Of a stretch of DNA of 64,000 nt, positions 1 to 11,338 are shown piece by piece; the stretch's first letter is position 1; each line of letters starts with the position of its first letter. The stretch lies in NCBI GenBank assembly GCA_964019695.1, contig OZ026522.1, forward strand, positions 19,285,977 through 19,349,976, in the 5' to 3' direction. The position numbers were made by a program, and so were the translations under genes. The stretch is from Loripinus fragilis (Eukaryota > Mollusca > Bivalvia > Lucinida > Lucinidae). The notes under the pieces were generated by a model. It did not search any database. It saw only the letters and a program-made list of their open reading frames with translations, and was not told the DNA's origin.

Positions 1-133
1 CCACAACACTACTACTACTTCTACTACTACTTCGACTACTACTACTGCCACCACTAATACTACTGCTTCTGCTGCTGCTACTACTACTTCTTCTAATACT
101 ACTACTACTACACTATTACTGCTGCTACTACTT

Positions 134-215
<82 letters not shown>

Positions 216-292
216 AGCAAAAACAGCAAAACAGCAACACCAACTACACATATACTACTACTGCAACTACTACTACAACACTACTACTACTT

Positions 293-325
<33 letters not shown>

Positions 326-335
326 TCATTATTAC
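1..335. repeat. ACT/CTA trinucleotide microsatellite
   Basis: Imperfect ACT repeats with interruptions (TTCTAC, GCTGCT); the purest run is about 135-212. It extends off the left edge of the window, so its full length is unknown. Confidence 0.9.
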
Positions 336-392
336 TACAGCTACGGCTATTACAGGGAATGTACAATGTAGTTTCCCGCCGTTATAGGGGTG

Positions 393-496
393 ATAAATGA
401 TATTATAAGTAATAAGTAGTAAGTAATAAGTGATAAGCAATAAGTAATAAGTAATAAGTGATAAGTAGTAAGTAATAAGTGATAAGTAATAAGTAC
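393..496. repeat. AAGTAATA/GATAAGTA short tandem repeat
   Basis: About 100 bases of interleaved AAGTAATAAGT and GATAAGTAGT units, a simple repeat with 7-10 base periodicity. The 496-765 stretch after it holds no recognisable gene. Confidence 0.8.
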
Positions 497-767
497 AAAT
501 GTCCCTCCAGGGCTTCCGTAGTTATGCGTAGCTTAGTAGCTCCTGTTGTGCGACAACCCATCGAGTAACGATTCCATACTGGGGATAAACCTTACAAAAA
601 CGCGTAAAGATTTGGGCATAGTTTTGATAAAGCTCAACAATCCTGTCTTATGAAAATGGATTTTGGAAAGACAAAAAGCATGATTTAACTTTTGAGATGT
701 CTCAAATAGTGAAAAGAAAACGTTTTTGTGTAATCGACACAATGAGAGTACCAAATCGCCAAGATGA

Positions 768-2262
768 TCAATACACACAGTCTAAAATTTATCTATATAA
801 CCGATACTCTGATATTACAAATACGCCTAGGTGATCAATATACACAGATTACCATTAATTCTATATAACCGATACTCTGAGATTACCAATATGCCAAAAT
901 GATCAATACACAAGGATTACAAATAATTCTATATAACCGATACTCTGAGATTACCAATATGCCAAAATGATCAATGCACATAGATTACCATTCATTCTAT
1001 ATAACCGATACCCTGAGATGACCACTCTGCCGAAATCGTCAATATACACAGAATTACAAATTTGCCTAAATGATTAATATACACAGAACCCCAATGATTT
1101 TAAACAACCAATACTCTGAAATTACAAATACGCCTAAATGATCAAAACACACAGATATCCAGTAATTCTATATAACCGATACTTTGAGTTACACCAATGC
1201 GCCAAAACTATCAACACACAAAGATTACCAATAATTCTGTATAACCGATACTCTGAGATTACCAATAGGCCAAAATTATCAATACACAGAGATTACTAAT
1301 AGTTCTATACAACCGATACCCTGAAATTACCAATATGCCAAAATGATCAATACACATTTATTACCAACAACTTTATATAACCGATATTCAGAGATTACCA
1401 TACGCCAAAACGATTACCAATAATTCTATATAAGCGATACTCTGAGATTACCATACGCCGAAATGATTACTAATACGCCTAAATGATCAACATACACAGA
1501 TTACCAATGATTCTACATAACCAATACTCTGAGATTACCAATATATAAAATGATCATTATATACAGATTACTAATAATTCTATATAATCGATACTCTGAG
1601 ATTACCAATACGCCAAAATTATCAATACACACAGATTACCAATAAATCTATATAACCGATACTCTGAGATAACCATACGCCAAAATGATTACTAAAACAC
1701 CAAAATGATCAATATACACAGATTACCAATTATTCTATATAACCAATACTCTGAGATAAACAATATATCAAAATGATCAATATATACAGATTGCCAATAT
1801 TTCTATATAACGATACTCTGAGATTACCATACGCCAAAATGATTATAAAACGCCGAAATGATCAATATACACAGATTACCAATGATTCTATATAACCAAT
1901 ACTCTGAGATTACCAAATATACCAAAATGATCAATATATACAGATTACCAATAATTCTATATAACCAATACTCTGAGATAAACAATATATCAAAATGATC
2001 AATATATACAGATTACCAATAATTCTATATAACCAATACTCTGAGATTACCAAATATACCAAAATGATCAATATATACAGATTACCCATAATTCTATATA
2101 ACCAATACTCTGAGATTACCAATATGCTAAAATGATCAATACACACAGATTACCAATAATTCCATATAACCGATACTCTGATATCACCAATATGCTGAAA
2201 GGATCAATGCACACGGATTATCAATAATTCTTTATAACCGATACCCTGAGATTACCACAAAT
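768..2262. repeat. ~70-bp satellite array, about 21 diverged units
   Basis: A tandem array whose unit reads roughly GATCAATACACACAGATTAC, then CAATAATTCTATATAACCGA, then TACTCTGAGATTACCAATAT, then GCCAAAAT. Units differ by substitutions and small indels; several in the middle (about 1390-1480, 1660-1710, 1820-1860) are shortened. Short ORFs across it are repeat translations. It ends just before a solo MITE end at 2316-2341. Confidence 0.9.
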
Positions 2263-2783
2263 ACACCCAGATTACTGACCAATACTCCCAGGCCATCAAT
2301 ATGGCCAGCTTAGTAACCTATTTAAGCCTAATGAAATTTTCTGTGTTGCTGTTGCTGTGTGATATATTTAATTTATATTCTGTAACTAAATTCGATTTTG
2401 CTTGTGAGATAATACTAGCGGTAATTTTTCACAATAATTACTCGTTTGCTTGCAATATACCATAAGATTTCGTGAATGGTTTTACTCAGAGTATATTATT
2501 CTTTTTATCCATATGCCTAGTCTCATTACTAACAGTTCACATACCACCCAGGCAGAGTAAGAAACCAGAGAATTGAAGAATCAGTGATCTCATCGATATA
2601 TTTTTATCATAAATAAAAGTCTGAATTGATCGTAACCTGTCATAGACCGAAAGGTGGTATTTTTTCCTAATCGTCTAATTTACAATATGAAGGTATGCAT
2701 AGCTTTTTGGAGAATACAGTTGAAACTGTTGAATCAGCCGCCTTTATTTGAACTCCGTCTGCAGAAGAGAGCCAGTTCAAAGC
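2262..2783. other. Unassigned AT-rich spacer
   Basis: No gene recognised. 2316-2341 matches the end of the MITE family at 41383-41608. A short ORF starting there begins with a hydrophobic stretch (MKFSVLLLL), but its start codon lies in the MITE end, so it was not called as a signal-peptide exon. Confidence 0.5.
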
Positions 2784-2946
2784 ATTCCCAGTCATTCTCA
2801 CAGTATATTGTTTCTGCATAAGACATTCCCAGTCATTCTCACAGTATATTGTTTCTGCATAAGACATTCCCAGTCATTCTCACAGTATATTGCTTCTGCA
2901 TAAGACATTCCCAGTCATTCTCCCAGTATATTGTTTCTGCATAAGG
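2783..2946 (-). repeat. 41-bp satellite block, outer left
   Basis: About four copies of a 41-bp unit containing CATTCCCAGTCATTCTCACA and GTATATTGTTTCTGCATAAG; two neighbouring units are identical. The same unit occurs in the opposite orientation at 9673-10003, again beside the palindromic satellite. Confidence 0.85.
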
Positions 2947-2965
2947 CACTGTAGAGCCACAAAAT

Positions 2966-3090
2966 GCTCCATACACAATATGCTCTCTAGAGGTGCATAT
3001 TGTGTACCCTGCATACACAATATGCTCCCCCTTAAATCGGGAGCCTATTGTGTAGGACATGTATCATACCTACACAATATGCTCCCTAGC
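2966..3090. repeat. Palindromic AGCATATTGTGTA satellite, outer left block
   Basis: Three partial monomers of the satellite that fills 4618-7492, carrying TACACAATATGCTC and its complement GAGGTGCATATTGTGTA. The block sits between the 41-bp satellite and a tRNA-derived SINE head. Confidence 0.85.
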
Positions 3091-3092
3091 TG

Positions 3093-3180
3093 AGAGCGCA
3101 GTCGTGGTAGAGTGCTTGACCCGATATCGATGGGTTGCGGGTTCGAGCCTCACCTGAAGCACTGCGTTGTGTTCTTGAAC
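3093..3180 (+). repeat. tRNA-derived SINE head
   Basis: It has an A-box-like segment (GTCGTGGTAGAGTGCTTGAC) and a strong B box (GGTTCGAGCCT), followed by CACTGCGTTGTGTTCTTGA, which matches the body of the SINE at 26373-26583. The tail of that family is missing, so this is a truncated or diverged copy. It is not a functional tRNA gene: no closed acceptor stem is apparent. Confidence 0.65.
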
Positions 3181-3207
3181 CTGACACTAAATATCCTGTG
3201 CTCAGTA

Positions 3208-4520
3208 GTGGTTTCCCCCCGATGAAGTAGGAGGGATATTGTTTTGGCGTCGGCCGTCTGTGCACCCGTCTGTCTGTCTGTCCACCTGTCCTTCCAGAAA
3301 CATACCTAAGTACCTATTAGTCAGATTTGATGCATTCTCTGCATGAATGGATTGTACCATGGACAGTCCCAAGTGCGGATCCAGAGGGGGGACAGGGGGT
3401 CCGGTCCGGACCTCCCCCGGAAAATCACAAGTTATATATTTTCTATAGGAATAAGCAATTGGAACCCCCCCACCCCGGAAAAAGTTGGACCCCCCCCCCC
3501 CCTGGAAAATGTTGGACCCCCTCAGGAACCTTGAAAAATGATAGTTTTCTTTGAAATTAACCATTTGCGACTGTAAAATAAGCTGAGGACTTAAAAAAAG
3601 GTTGTCAGAGCTTTTTTGTCAGATTGACCTGGACCCCCCCCCCACCCCCTGACGAAAATTCCTGGATCCGCGCATGACAGTCCTATATCGTATAAGTTTC
3701 GTCAAGATCAACTGATAAACTCAGTATTGCTCTGGCACTTATAATGCAAAAGTTGTAATGGCTTTCTTAGAGTAATGATCTAAACATTTCCCCAGAGCTA
3801 TTATGTATAAAAAGCCTGTATGACGGTGTAAAATGTAAAAATACCCCGCCCACTTGAATCTTTAGGCAGGGTCAAAGGTCAAATACATTAATTTGGCAAT
3901 AATTTAGTCAATTTTCAATATTATTACCGAAACATTGTATGCAGACAGATAAAAAAAAACAACAGTAGATATGAAATATATCAGACTGGATATTTGATTA
4001 AATGCCTAGGTCCGATCCCCTGGGTAGATTTAGGGGATGGGGTGAGTCCAAAATGAAACTTATTCTGAATATTGTCATGCTGCATATAAAATTAAGAGAA
4101 CAGCACATGACAGCAACATGATAGCAATTATTTAGCACACAGAGACACCATTGACCACTGAGGAAGGGGGTCAAAAGGTCAACGCATTTTCACCTTGAAA
4201 TTAGTCATGTTTCGTAGAGCACCTTGAAAACAAGCATTCTGTCCTTACATACACCCTAACCCCTTGGGTAGTGGCAAAAGGTCAAATATTCATTTATTGA
4301 ATATGGTCATGCTGCATATCAAATAGAAGGGGCTTACGCATGCAGCAACATGGTAGCAAGTATTGTTCCAGAAGACACACCGCGACTTCGGGAGTGGGTC
4401 AAAAGATAAAACATTTTTTTTCTGAAATCAATCATGTTGAAGTTCAGAATGGAGTGTATAGCACACTGAAAGTACAAATGTCAAAGATCACCTACACTAG
4501 ATCAAATTAAAGTGTAGATT
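3208..4520 (+). mobile_element. Element with terminal CCCCCC/GGAGGG hairpin and internal tandem repeats
   Basis: It opens with a C-rich/G-rich fold (CCCCCCGATGAAGTAGGAGG) followed by repeated CGTCTGTCTGTC. It contains diverged ~230-bp repeats (compare about 4080-4200 with about 4310-4440) that share AGCAACATG(A/G)TAGCAA and GGGTCAAAAG. A different MITE is inserted at 3374-3678. The design matches the elements at 36311, 47639 and 57706. The right boundary is approximate. No coding capacity is visible. Confidence 0.5.
3374..3678. mobile_element. MITE with GCGGATCCAG inverted ends
   Basis: Bounded by TGCGGATCCAG on the left and CTGGATCCGCGCA on the right, with G-rich and C-rich homopolymer stretches inside (runs of C near 3470 and 3640). 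It interrupts the 3208-4520 element. ORFs across it come from low-complexity sequence. Confidence 0.6.
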
Positions 4521-4617
4521 TACTTTAAGGTGGCCAATCATGGGTCTGACTGAATTGGTTCACGGACTGCACAAACCAGTTATCGAACATCAAAAGTAGG
4601 GAAAATCTGCTGTTGTG

Positions 4618-6410
4618 CGTTATATGCTCGCAGCATATTGTGTACCTTACCTACATAATTTGTTAACATTATCATACTACTAAGGTAGCATATTGTGTAC
4701 CTTAACCTACACAATATGCTCAAATTCTCATAATACTATTCCATTTTCATAATACTACCAAGGTAGCAAGCATATTGTTTGTTTGTTTGATTTAATTCTT
4801 TACGTCCACTCAACAATCTTTCAGTTATGCGGGACGGGTCTTCCTGGGTTGAACCAGTACTAAGCTAGGATAAATGTGTCTTGCTCAAGGACCACAACGC
4901 AGTGACGCCGGTGAGGCTGGAACCCGCGGCCCTCCGGTCTCGAGTCAAGCACTATACCACTGAGCCACTGCGCTCCCACAAGCATATTGTGTACCTTACC
5001 TACACAATATGCTCCCATTATCAAAAAAAAAACCTAGGTAGCATATTGTGTACCTTATCTACACAATATGCTCAAAATATCATAATACTACCAAGGTAGC
5101 ATATTGTGTACCTTACCTACACAATACGCTCCAAATATCATAATACTACTAAGGTAGCATATTATGTCAATTACCTACACAATATGCTCCAAATATCATA
5201 AAACTACTAAGGTAGAATAGCGTGTGACTAACTTACACAATATGCTCCCATTATCATAATACTACCAAGGTAGCATATTGTGTACCTTACCTACACAATA
5301 TGCTCCCATTATAATAATACTACCGAGGTATAATATTGTGTACTTTACCTACACAATATGCTCCCATTATCATACTACAACCAAGGAATCATATTGTGTA
5401 CGTTGCCTACACAAAATGCTCCCAAAATCATAATACTACCAAAGTAACATTTTGTGTGCATTACCTACACAATATGCCCCAAATATCATAATACTACTCA
5501 GGTAGCATATTGTGTGACTTACCTTCATAATTTGCTATCATTATCATAATACCAAGGTAGCATATTTTGTACCCTACCTACACAATATGCTCCAATTATA
5601 ATAATAGTATTGAGGTAGCATATTGTGTGCCTAACCTACACAATATGCTCCAAATATCATAATACTACTGAGGTAACATTTTGTGTACCTTACCTACACA
5701 ATATGCTCCCAATATCATAATACTACCGAGGTAGCATATTGTGTGCATTAACTACACAATATGCTCCATTTATCATAATACTACTAAGGTAGCATATTAT
5801 GTACCGTACCTACACAATATGCTCCAAATATCATAATACTACTCAGGTAGCTTATTGTGTGACTTACCTACATAATTTGCTCTCATTATAATAATACTAT
5901 CAAGGTAGCATATTGTGTACCTTACCTACACAATATGCTCCCAATATCATAATGCTACCAAGGTAGCATATTGTGTGCATTAACTACACAATATGCTCCA
6001 TTTATCATTATACTACTAGGTAGCATATTATGTACCTTACCTACACAATATGCTTCAAATATCATAATACTACTAAGGTAGCATACTGTGTGACTTAAAA
6101 ACACAATATGCTATTATTATCATAATACTACCTACATGTAGGTAGCATATTGTGTACCTTACCTACACAATATGCTCCAAATATCATAATACTACTGAGG
6201 TAGCATATTGTGTACCTTACCTTCACAATATGTTCCAAATATCGTAAAACTACTAAGGTAGCATATGTACCTTACCTACACAATATGCTCCAAATATCAT
6301 AATACTACTTAGGTAGCATATTGTGTACCCTACCTACACAATATGCTGCCATTATCATAATACTACCAAGGTAGCATATTGTGTACCTTACCTACAAAAA
6401 ATGCTACCTT
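4618..6410 (+). repeat. 58-bp palindromic satellite, left arm
   Basis: About 27 monomers of 58 bp. Each contains AGCATATTGTGTA, a 7-base centre CCTTACC, then TACACAATATGCT, followed by a spacer like CCCATTATCATAATACTACC AAGG. The 13-base arms make every monomer a potential hairpin. Spacer variants (CAAATATC, CATTATCA) alternate. A SINE is inserted at 4779-4978. All monomers here share one orientation, opposite to the right arm. Confidence 0.95.
4779..4978 (-). mobile_element. tRNA-derived SINE, near full length
   Basis: On the minus strand it has an A box (TGGCTCAGTGG), a B-box-like GGTTCCAGCCT, a conserved body including CACTGCGTTGTGGTCCTTGA and CCTAGCTTAGTACTGGTTC, and a tail of AAAC repeats. 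It is flanked by 12-base target-site duplications CAAGCATATTGT at 4767-4778 and 4979-4990, so it inserted into an existing satellite monomer. The head is too diverged to be a tRNA gene. Confidence 0.85.
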
Positions 6411-7492
6411 GGTAATATTATATGCTAATTGGGTAGTAATATGATAATGGGGGTATATTGTGTAGGTAGGGTACACAATATGCTACATTGGTAGCATTTT
6501 GGTAATGGGAGCATATTGTGCAGGTGAGGTATACAATATGCTACCATGGAAGTATCATGATGATTGGAGCATATTGTGTAGATAAGGTACACAATATGCT
6601 ACCTCAGTAGTATTATGATATTCGGAGCATATTGTGTAGGTAAGGTACACAATATGCTACCTTGGTGGTATTATGATAATGGGAGCATATTGTGTAGGTA
6701 AGGTACACAATATGCTACCTCGGTAGTATTATGATAATTGGAGCATATTGTGTAGGTAAGCTACACAATATGCTACCTCAGTAGTATTATGATAATGGGA
6801 GCATATTGTGTAGGTAAGGTACACAAAATGTTACCTCAGTAGTATTATGATATTTGGAGCATATTGTGTAGGTTAAGGTACACAATATGCTACCTCGGAA
6901 GTATTATGATAATGGGGGTATATTGTGTAGGTAGAGTACACAATATGCTACCTTGGTAGTATCATGATAATGGGAGCATATTGTGTAGGTAAGGTACACA
7001 ATATGCTACCTCGGAAGTATTATGATAATTCAAGCATATTGTGTAGGTAAGGTACACAATATGCTACCTCAGTAGTATTATGATATTCGGAGCATATTGT
7101 GTAGGTAAGGTACACAATATGCTACCTTGGTGGTATTATGATAATGGGAGCATATTGTGTATGTAGGGTCACACAATATGCTACCTTGATAGTATGATAA
7201 TAAGGTAGTAATATGATAATGGGAGCATATTGTGTAGGTAAGGTACACAATATGCTACCTCGGTAGTATTATGATAATTGTGTCATATTGTGTAGGTAAG
7301 GTACACATTAATCTACCTAAGTAGTATTAGGATAATTTGAGCATATTGTGTAGGTAAGGTACACAATATGCTACCTCGGTAGTATTATGATAATTGGAGC
7401 ATATTGTGTAGGTAAGGTACACAATATGCTACCTCAGTAGTATTATTATAATTGGAGCATATTGTGTATGCTGGGTACAAAATGCGCTACCT
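6411..7492 (-). repeat. 58-bp palindromic satellite, right arm
   Basis: About 18 monomers of the same satellite in reverse-complement orientation: GAGCATATTGTGTAGGTAAG, then GTACACAATATGCTACC, then TCGGTAGTATTATGATAATG. The switch in orientation is near 6411-6450, where the sequence AATATTATATGCTAATTGGG breaks the period. Together the arms form a megapalindrome about 2.9 kb long, interrupted by the SINE. Confidence 0.95.
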
Positions 7493-8140
7493 TACTGTCC
7501 TTACTAGATAAGTTCAAAGTGACGTCAGAGCATGTTTTGATAATTGGACATTGTCCATTGATTTAAATAGGTAAAACGGTTTCGCTAACTTTGTACATTA
7601 TATTTATTTTTATCATTGATGGTAAGATCGTAGGCCTCTGTCCCGAAGTTTTGCAATTGAAGGTTCGAACCCCAACCACGGCATATTTTTTTATCTTTGC
7701 TTTTTGATATTTTATGTTTGTGAATGATGAACTTTATTATTTTTATCGGATATGACTGAAAACGAACAGCGGAAAGAAGGAATACTTTATAAATATAACA
7801 CTTTGTTATATGACTGGAGAGAATCCTATCTTCTGATTGGCCCAATTTGTCTTCATAAATCTCTATGTGCTCAGACTATTCCGACACAGAGTCAGCAGAC
7901 GAAGAATGTTCGTGCTGACCTCTTTTGTATTGTTTTGTATTGTATTGTAATGAAATGAATATGTGAAGAATGTAAAAAAAAATTGAAAAAAACTCACAAA
8001 AACACACACAAACAACACTCAAAGAATACTATAGAAGAAAAAAAACTTTTAAAATATAACAAAAATATGATAAAAAGTCTTGTTTAAGCAATAATGATAT
8101 CTAAAAATATCTCCTTCATGAAAAAAAAATCAATTGTGTG
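7492..8140. other. Spacer with a tRNA-like B box
   Basis: AT-rich and without a recognisable gene. 7620-7690 contains GAAGGTTCGAACCCCAACC, a good RNA polymerase III B box, but no clear A box or stem, so it may be an old SINE relic on the plus strand. 7960-8110 is A-rich. Confidence 0.35.
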
Positions 8141-8238
8141 GGATTCGAAGCCTCCCCCGTTTTAAATCTCTCGTTAATAGATATAGATACAAATAATTGC
8201 CTCGGCTCAACCGACTGAGCTATGACGGCTTGGTATAA
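8140..8238 (-). repeat. tRNA-like SINE head or decayed tRNA
   Basis: Read on the minus strand it has a near-perfect A box with D-arm (TAGCTCAGTCGGTTGAGC) and a B-box-like GGCTTCGAATCCC. The spacing between them is far too long for a normal tRNA without an intron, and no acceptor stem closes. A decayed tRNA-derived SINE is more likely than a working gene. Confidence 0.4.
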
Positions 8239-8404
8239 TATTTCCGTATTTTGAAAACCTTTGTCAGGTATTAATGTAATTTTTACCGTTAATAACGGTA
8301 TAACCTGTATTACCTTCAAGTGTTGGTACGCTCTTATACGTCACTTTTAACTTATCTATAGGCTACAATAGTAATTTTATTTTATTTGAAGCGTATTGTG
8401 TAGG

Positions 8405-8550
8405 TTTTGTTTGTTTTGTTTGTTTGATTTAATTCTTTACGTCCCATCAACAATCTTTCAGTTAAACAGGCACGGGCCTTCCTGGGTTGAACCAGTACTA
8501 AGCTAGGATAAGTGTGTCTTGCTCAAGGACCACAACGCAGTGACGCCGTA
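8405..8550 (-). mobile_element. SINE, head truncated
   Basis: Same family and orientation as the copy at 4779-4978: AAAC-repeat tail, TTGATGGGACGTAAAGAATT and CCTAGCTTAGTACTGGTTC on the minus strand. It stops at CGGCGTCACTGCGTTGTGG, so the tRNA-like head is absent. Confidence 0.85.
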
Positions 8551-9500
8551 ATGTGTAGATACGGTTCAGTATAATGGTACTAAGGTAGAATCATTGTGAT
8601 GGTATACCATTCAAAGTTAGATAACGCTATATGTTTAGAATTTGTAGAGCAAGAAACTACTGCGCCGAAGGATATGAAGTAAGTGCAAAAATTAAATCAC
8701 CATAAAACGGTCAGTAGCAAGCAAATTGTCAAAATACATTATTCAAGTTTACTCAGTATTAGTTCTGATCATAATCTTAAAACATACATACAATAAATGA
8801 TTCGTCACCTTTAAAATGAATCGTCTCACATCTTTGCGAGCGCCCGCTTACTAGTAAGTGTCAGTGCAGAACATTGTATGTTTCTGTTGTCAATACCTGA
8901 ATTAAACGCGTTCAGAAAGTCTCTATTCCCATGTTAGCCCCATGCCTTCCAACATGTTTCAGTATAACCTGAAATACATGTATGGTTTGGAGAGCTAAGC
9001 CTTTTGAAAAAAATCAAAATAGTTGCCATGGGAGCCAAATTGGATATCAGAATCGATTGATTCAAGCAATTCTGAATGTCCATGTTGTCCCTATCCCTCA
9101 AACCAAGTTTAGATTCAATCTGACGTAGGGATGGGAAAAGATTGTCTTTGAAGGATATCAAGATGGCTACAATGGTAGTCATATTATATATTCCAATGGA
9201 ACAGGTATAGCATTTATGAATGTCGATGGTGTCCTCGACTCATACAGGTTCATTACATTTCTACATTTAACCCCCGGCGTTTCCCCATTTTTCCTTACTA
9301 CGGTTTCCAAAGGTTGATTTCATGTCGGGAAAGAAGCCAAATTTGGAGACAACGTCTCCAAAATGTTGTCGATGGGGATTAAAGACCACTATAATACAAT
9401 TATGATGCGGGCATGGCTTTAGATATAAGGTTCGTAAGATAGACAGATGGATGTCGAGAGGACAGTTAGAAAGAAAGGCAAACATACCACGAGACATGTT
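8551..9500. other. Spacer, diverged repeats
   Basis: No gene recognised. 8930-9250 contains diverged repeats (AAGATGGCTACAATGG, AATAGTTGCCATGG) of the style of internal tandem units in other elements here. Confidence 0.35.
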
Positions 9501-9504
9501 TTCA

Positions 9505-9652
9505 AGAAGAGCATTTTGTGTACCCTCGAACGACCACTGAAATAACATATGTACCGACCCTACACAATATGCTCCTCTGGTAGCATATTGTGTATGCAGG
9601 GTACACAATATGCTACTAAAAGGAGCATATTGTGTAGGGGAGCATTTTGTGG
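9505..9652. repeat. Palindromic satellite, outer right block
   Basis: Two to three monomers of the 58-bp satellite family (CACAATATGCTCCTCTGGTA, GGTACACAATATGCTAC), separated from the main arrays by about 2 kb and immediately followed by the 41-bp satellite. Confidence 0.85.
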
Positions 9653-9672
9653 ACATACAAGGCACCCACTTG

Positions 9673-10003
9673 CTGTCTTATGCAGAGTCAATATACTGTG
9701 AAAATGACAGGGAATGGCTTATGCAGAAATAATATACTGAGTAAATGGCTGGCTGAAGTGCCTGTCTTATGCAGAAATAATATTCTGTGAAAACGACAGT
9801 CTGTCTTATATAGAAAGAATATACTGTGAAAATGACCGGGAATGTTTTATGCAGACACAATATACTGTGAAAATGACTGGGAATGTCTTATGCGGACACA
9901 ATATACTGAGTAAATGACTGACTAAAGTGGCTGTGTTATGCAGAAATACTATACTGTGAAAATGACAGTCTGTCCATTGCAGAAACAATATACAACGCAA
10001 ATG
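9673..10003 (+). repeat. 41-bp satellite block, outer right
   Basis: About eight diverged units of roughly 39-47 bp: GTCTTATGCAGAAATAATAT followed by ACTGTGAAAATGACAGGGAA. This is the reverse complement of the block at 2783-2946. One stray unit lies near 10553-10600. Confidence 0.85.
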
Positions 10004-10017
10004 ACTTAAAGACTTAC

Positions 10018-10525
10018 CTTTTGATGAGATGGTAGGGGCCTGATGCGTTTACTGTTGTCAGGCCCACCGGGGTTTACCTGCTGCCTTTTGCTGCGGTATT
10101 CAGCTTTATGTACTGTTGAGTCCTTATCTTTGCTTTGTCTCCTTTTTATATCTTGATTTATATGTTCTAAGAGATGATGCATGGATAAGTTAGGGGTCCT
10201 TCATGAAAACCAAACATCTATGTGTCTTGATCCACATCTAAGGGTGAGGTTGACGCCGAGAAAACGGGTTAAGCCCTCCAATAAATATTCTTATTAACCG
10301 TTTCAAGGCGGTACTTCTTTTGTGGATCATTTGTGTTATTTCCGTCTTGTGTTTGTCATACTTTCGCGCCTTTTCATTGCTGCCTTGTGGTCACCTGCTG
10401 CGAAAGGGCTGACCTCTTGATCCTCGTTTGTGATGTTTAACTGTGTTTTTGTCACTTTCCCATGTGGTATCCTGGGTCAGATGTGGTACGTGATAGTATC
10501 GATTCCTGATCTTACCCCCTTTCTT
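10018..10525 (+). mobile_element. Non-LTR retrotransposon 3' end fragment
   Basis: Reverse complement of 61341-61862, which is the 3' untranslated region of a minus-strand relic with reverse-transcriptase coding sequence at 61869-62395. Shared landmarks include GGCCTGATG(C/A), CAGGCCCACCGGGGTTTACC, CTTGATCCACATCT and ATCGATTCCTGATCTT. No coding sequence remains in this copy, so it is a severely 5'-truncated insertion. Confidence 0.75.
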
Positions 10526-10599
10526 ACTTCACTTATTCAGAAACTTTATAAAGCGAAAATGAATGTGAATGTCGTATGTAGAAACAATTTACTGTGAAA

Positions 10600-11008
10600 A
10601 TAATGGGAAATTGAGCCACTCCCATTAACCAACCAACATCCAGTAAAATCATTTCCAATGTGCTTGTAACTCTTACAGGATAGTCAAAGTTAAACAATAT
10701 GAATATATCGCTTATCACAGAATAGTTACTCTTGTACACCGGATAAGGATATCTGAGATTTTACCCTGGGATAGAAAATTTTATCTTACCCATGCTATCT
10801 TGGAATAATGGGAAATTGAGCCACTCCCATTAACCAACCAACATCCAGTAAAATCATTTCCAATGTGCTTGTAACTCTTACAGGATAGTCAAAGTTAAAC
10901 AATATGAATATATCGCTTATCACAGAATAGTTACTCTTGTACACCGGATAAGGATATCTGAGATTTTACCCTGGGATAGAAAATTTTATCTTACCCATGC
11001 TATCTTAC
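10600..11008. repeat. Tandem duplication, two 205-bp units
   Basis: The segment starting TAATGGGAAATTGAGCCACT at 10601 is repeated at 10806. The two copies appear identical by eye over about 200 bp, in contrast with the diverged repeats around them. This implies a very recent duplication or an assembly artefact. The copies end in TTATCTTACCCATGCTATCT. Confidence 0.9.
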
Positions 11009-11049
11009 CCAGGCTGTCACGTGAGGGCTCTGTACATTGGTTGTATTGG

Positions 11050-11185
11050 AAGTAATTAAGAGGGCAAAGATCAGGAATCGATACAATCAAGCACCACACC
11101 TGACTCAGGATACCAATGGGCGAGTGACAACGTCACAATTAGACATCAAAAACGAGAGCCAAGAGGTCAGCCCTTTCCCAGCAGA
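11050..11185 (-). mobile_element. Non-LTR retrotransposon 3' end fragment
   Basis: Matches the 3' terminus of the relic at 61337-62395: GCAAAGATCAGGAATCGATA, ACCACACCTGAC, ACCAATGGG and GCCAAGAGGTCAGCCCTTTC. A short stub of about 135 bp, minus-strand orientation. Confidence 0.7.
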
Positions 11186-11338
11186 ACTCACGCGCATGGT
11201 CGTCAAGTGTCGTCATCGCTATGTTAAAGTGACGCCATCATGTCATATACCATCTCAGCGTATTCATGAACTTCTGAGAGCATTTTATCAACACAAAAAG
11301 CGGTATTTAATGGTGAGCAAGAAAAAAATCCATTAATC

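Noticed and set aside
2336..2460. Signal-peptide first exon (MKFSVLLLL) for the cysteine-rich gene
   Set aside because: The start codon lies within a MITE terminus 13 kb upstream and the donor GTGATA is weak; phase fits, but evidence is insufficient, so it is kept only as a question.
4618..7492. CRISPR array (regular 58-bp repeats)
   Set aside because: Eukaryotic context, spacers are not unique but repeat with the monomer, no cas genes, and orientation reverses midway; this is a satellite.
8140..8238. Intron-containing tRNA gene
   Set aside because: The A-B box distance is long, and no acceptor or anticodon stem pairs convincingly; a decayed SINE explains it.
9267..9665. 132-codon minus-strand ORF
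   Set aside because: Its N-terminal part translates the palindromic satellite, and the remainder lacks support.
11037..11336. 99-codon plus-strand ORF
   Set aside because: Most of it is the reversed 3' untranslated end of a retrotransposon that also occurs at 31905 and 61341.
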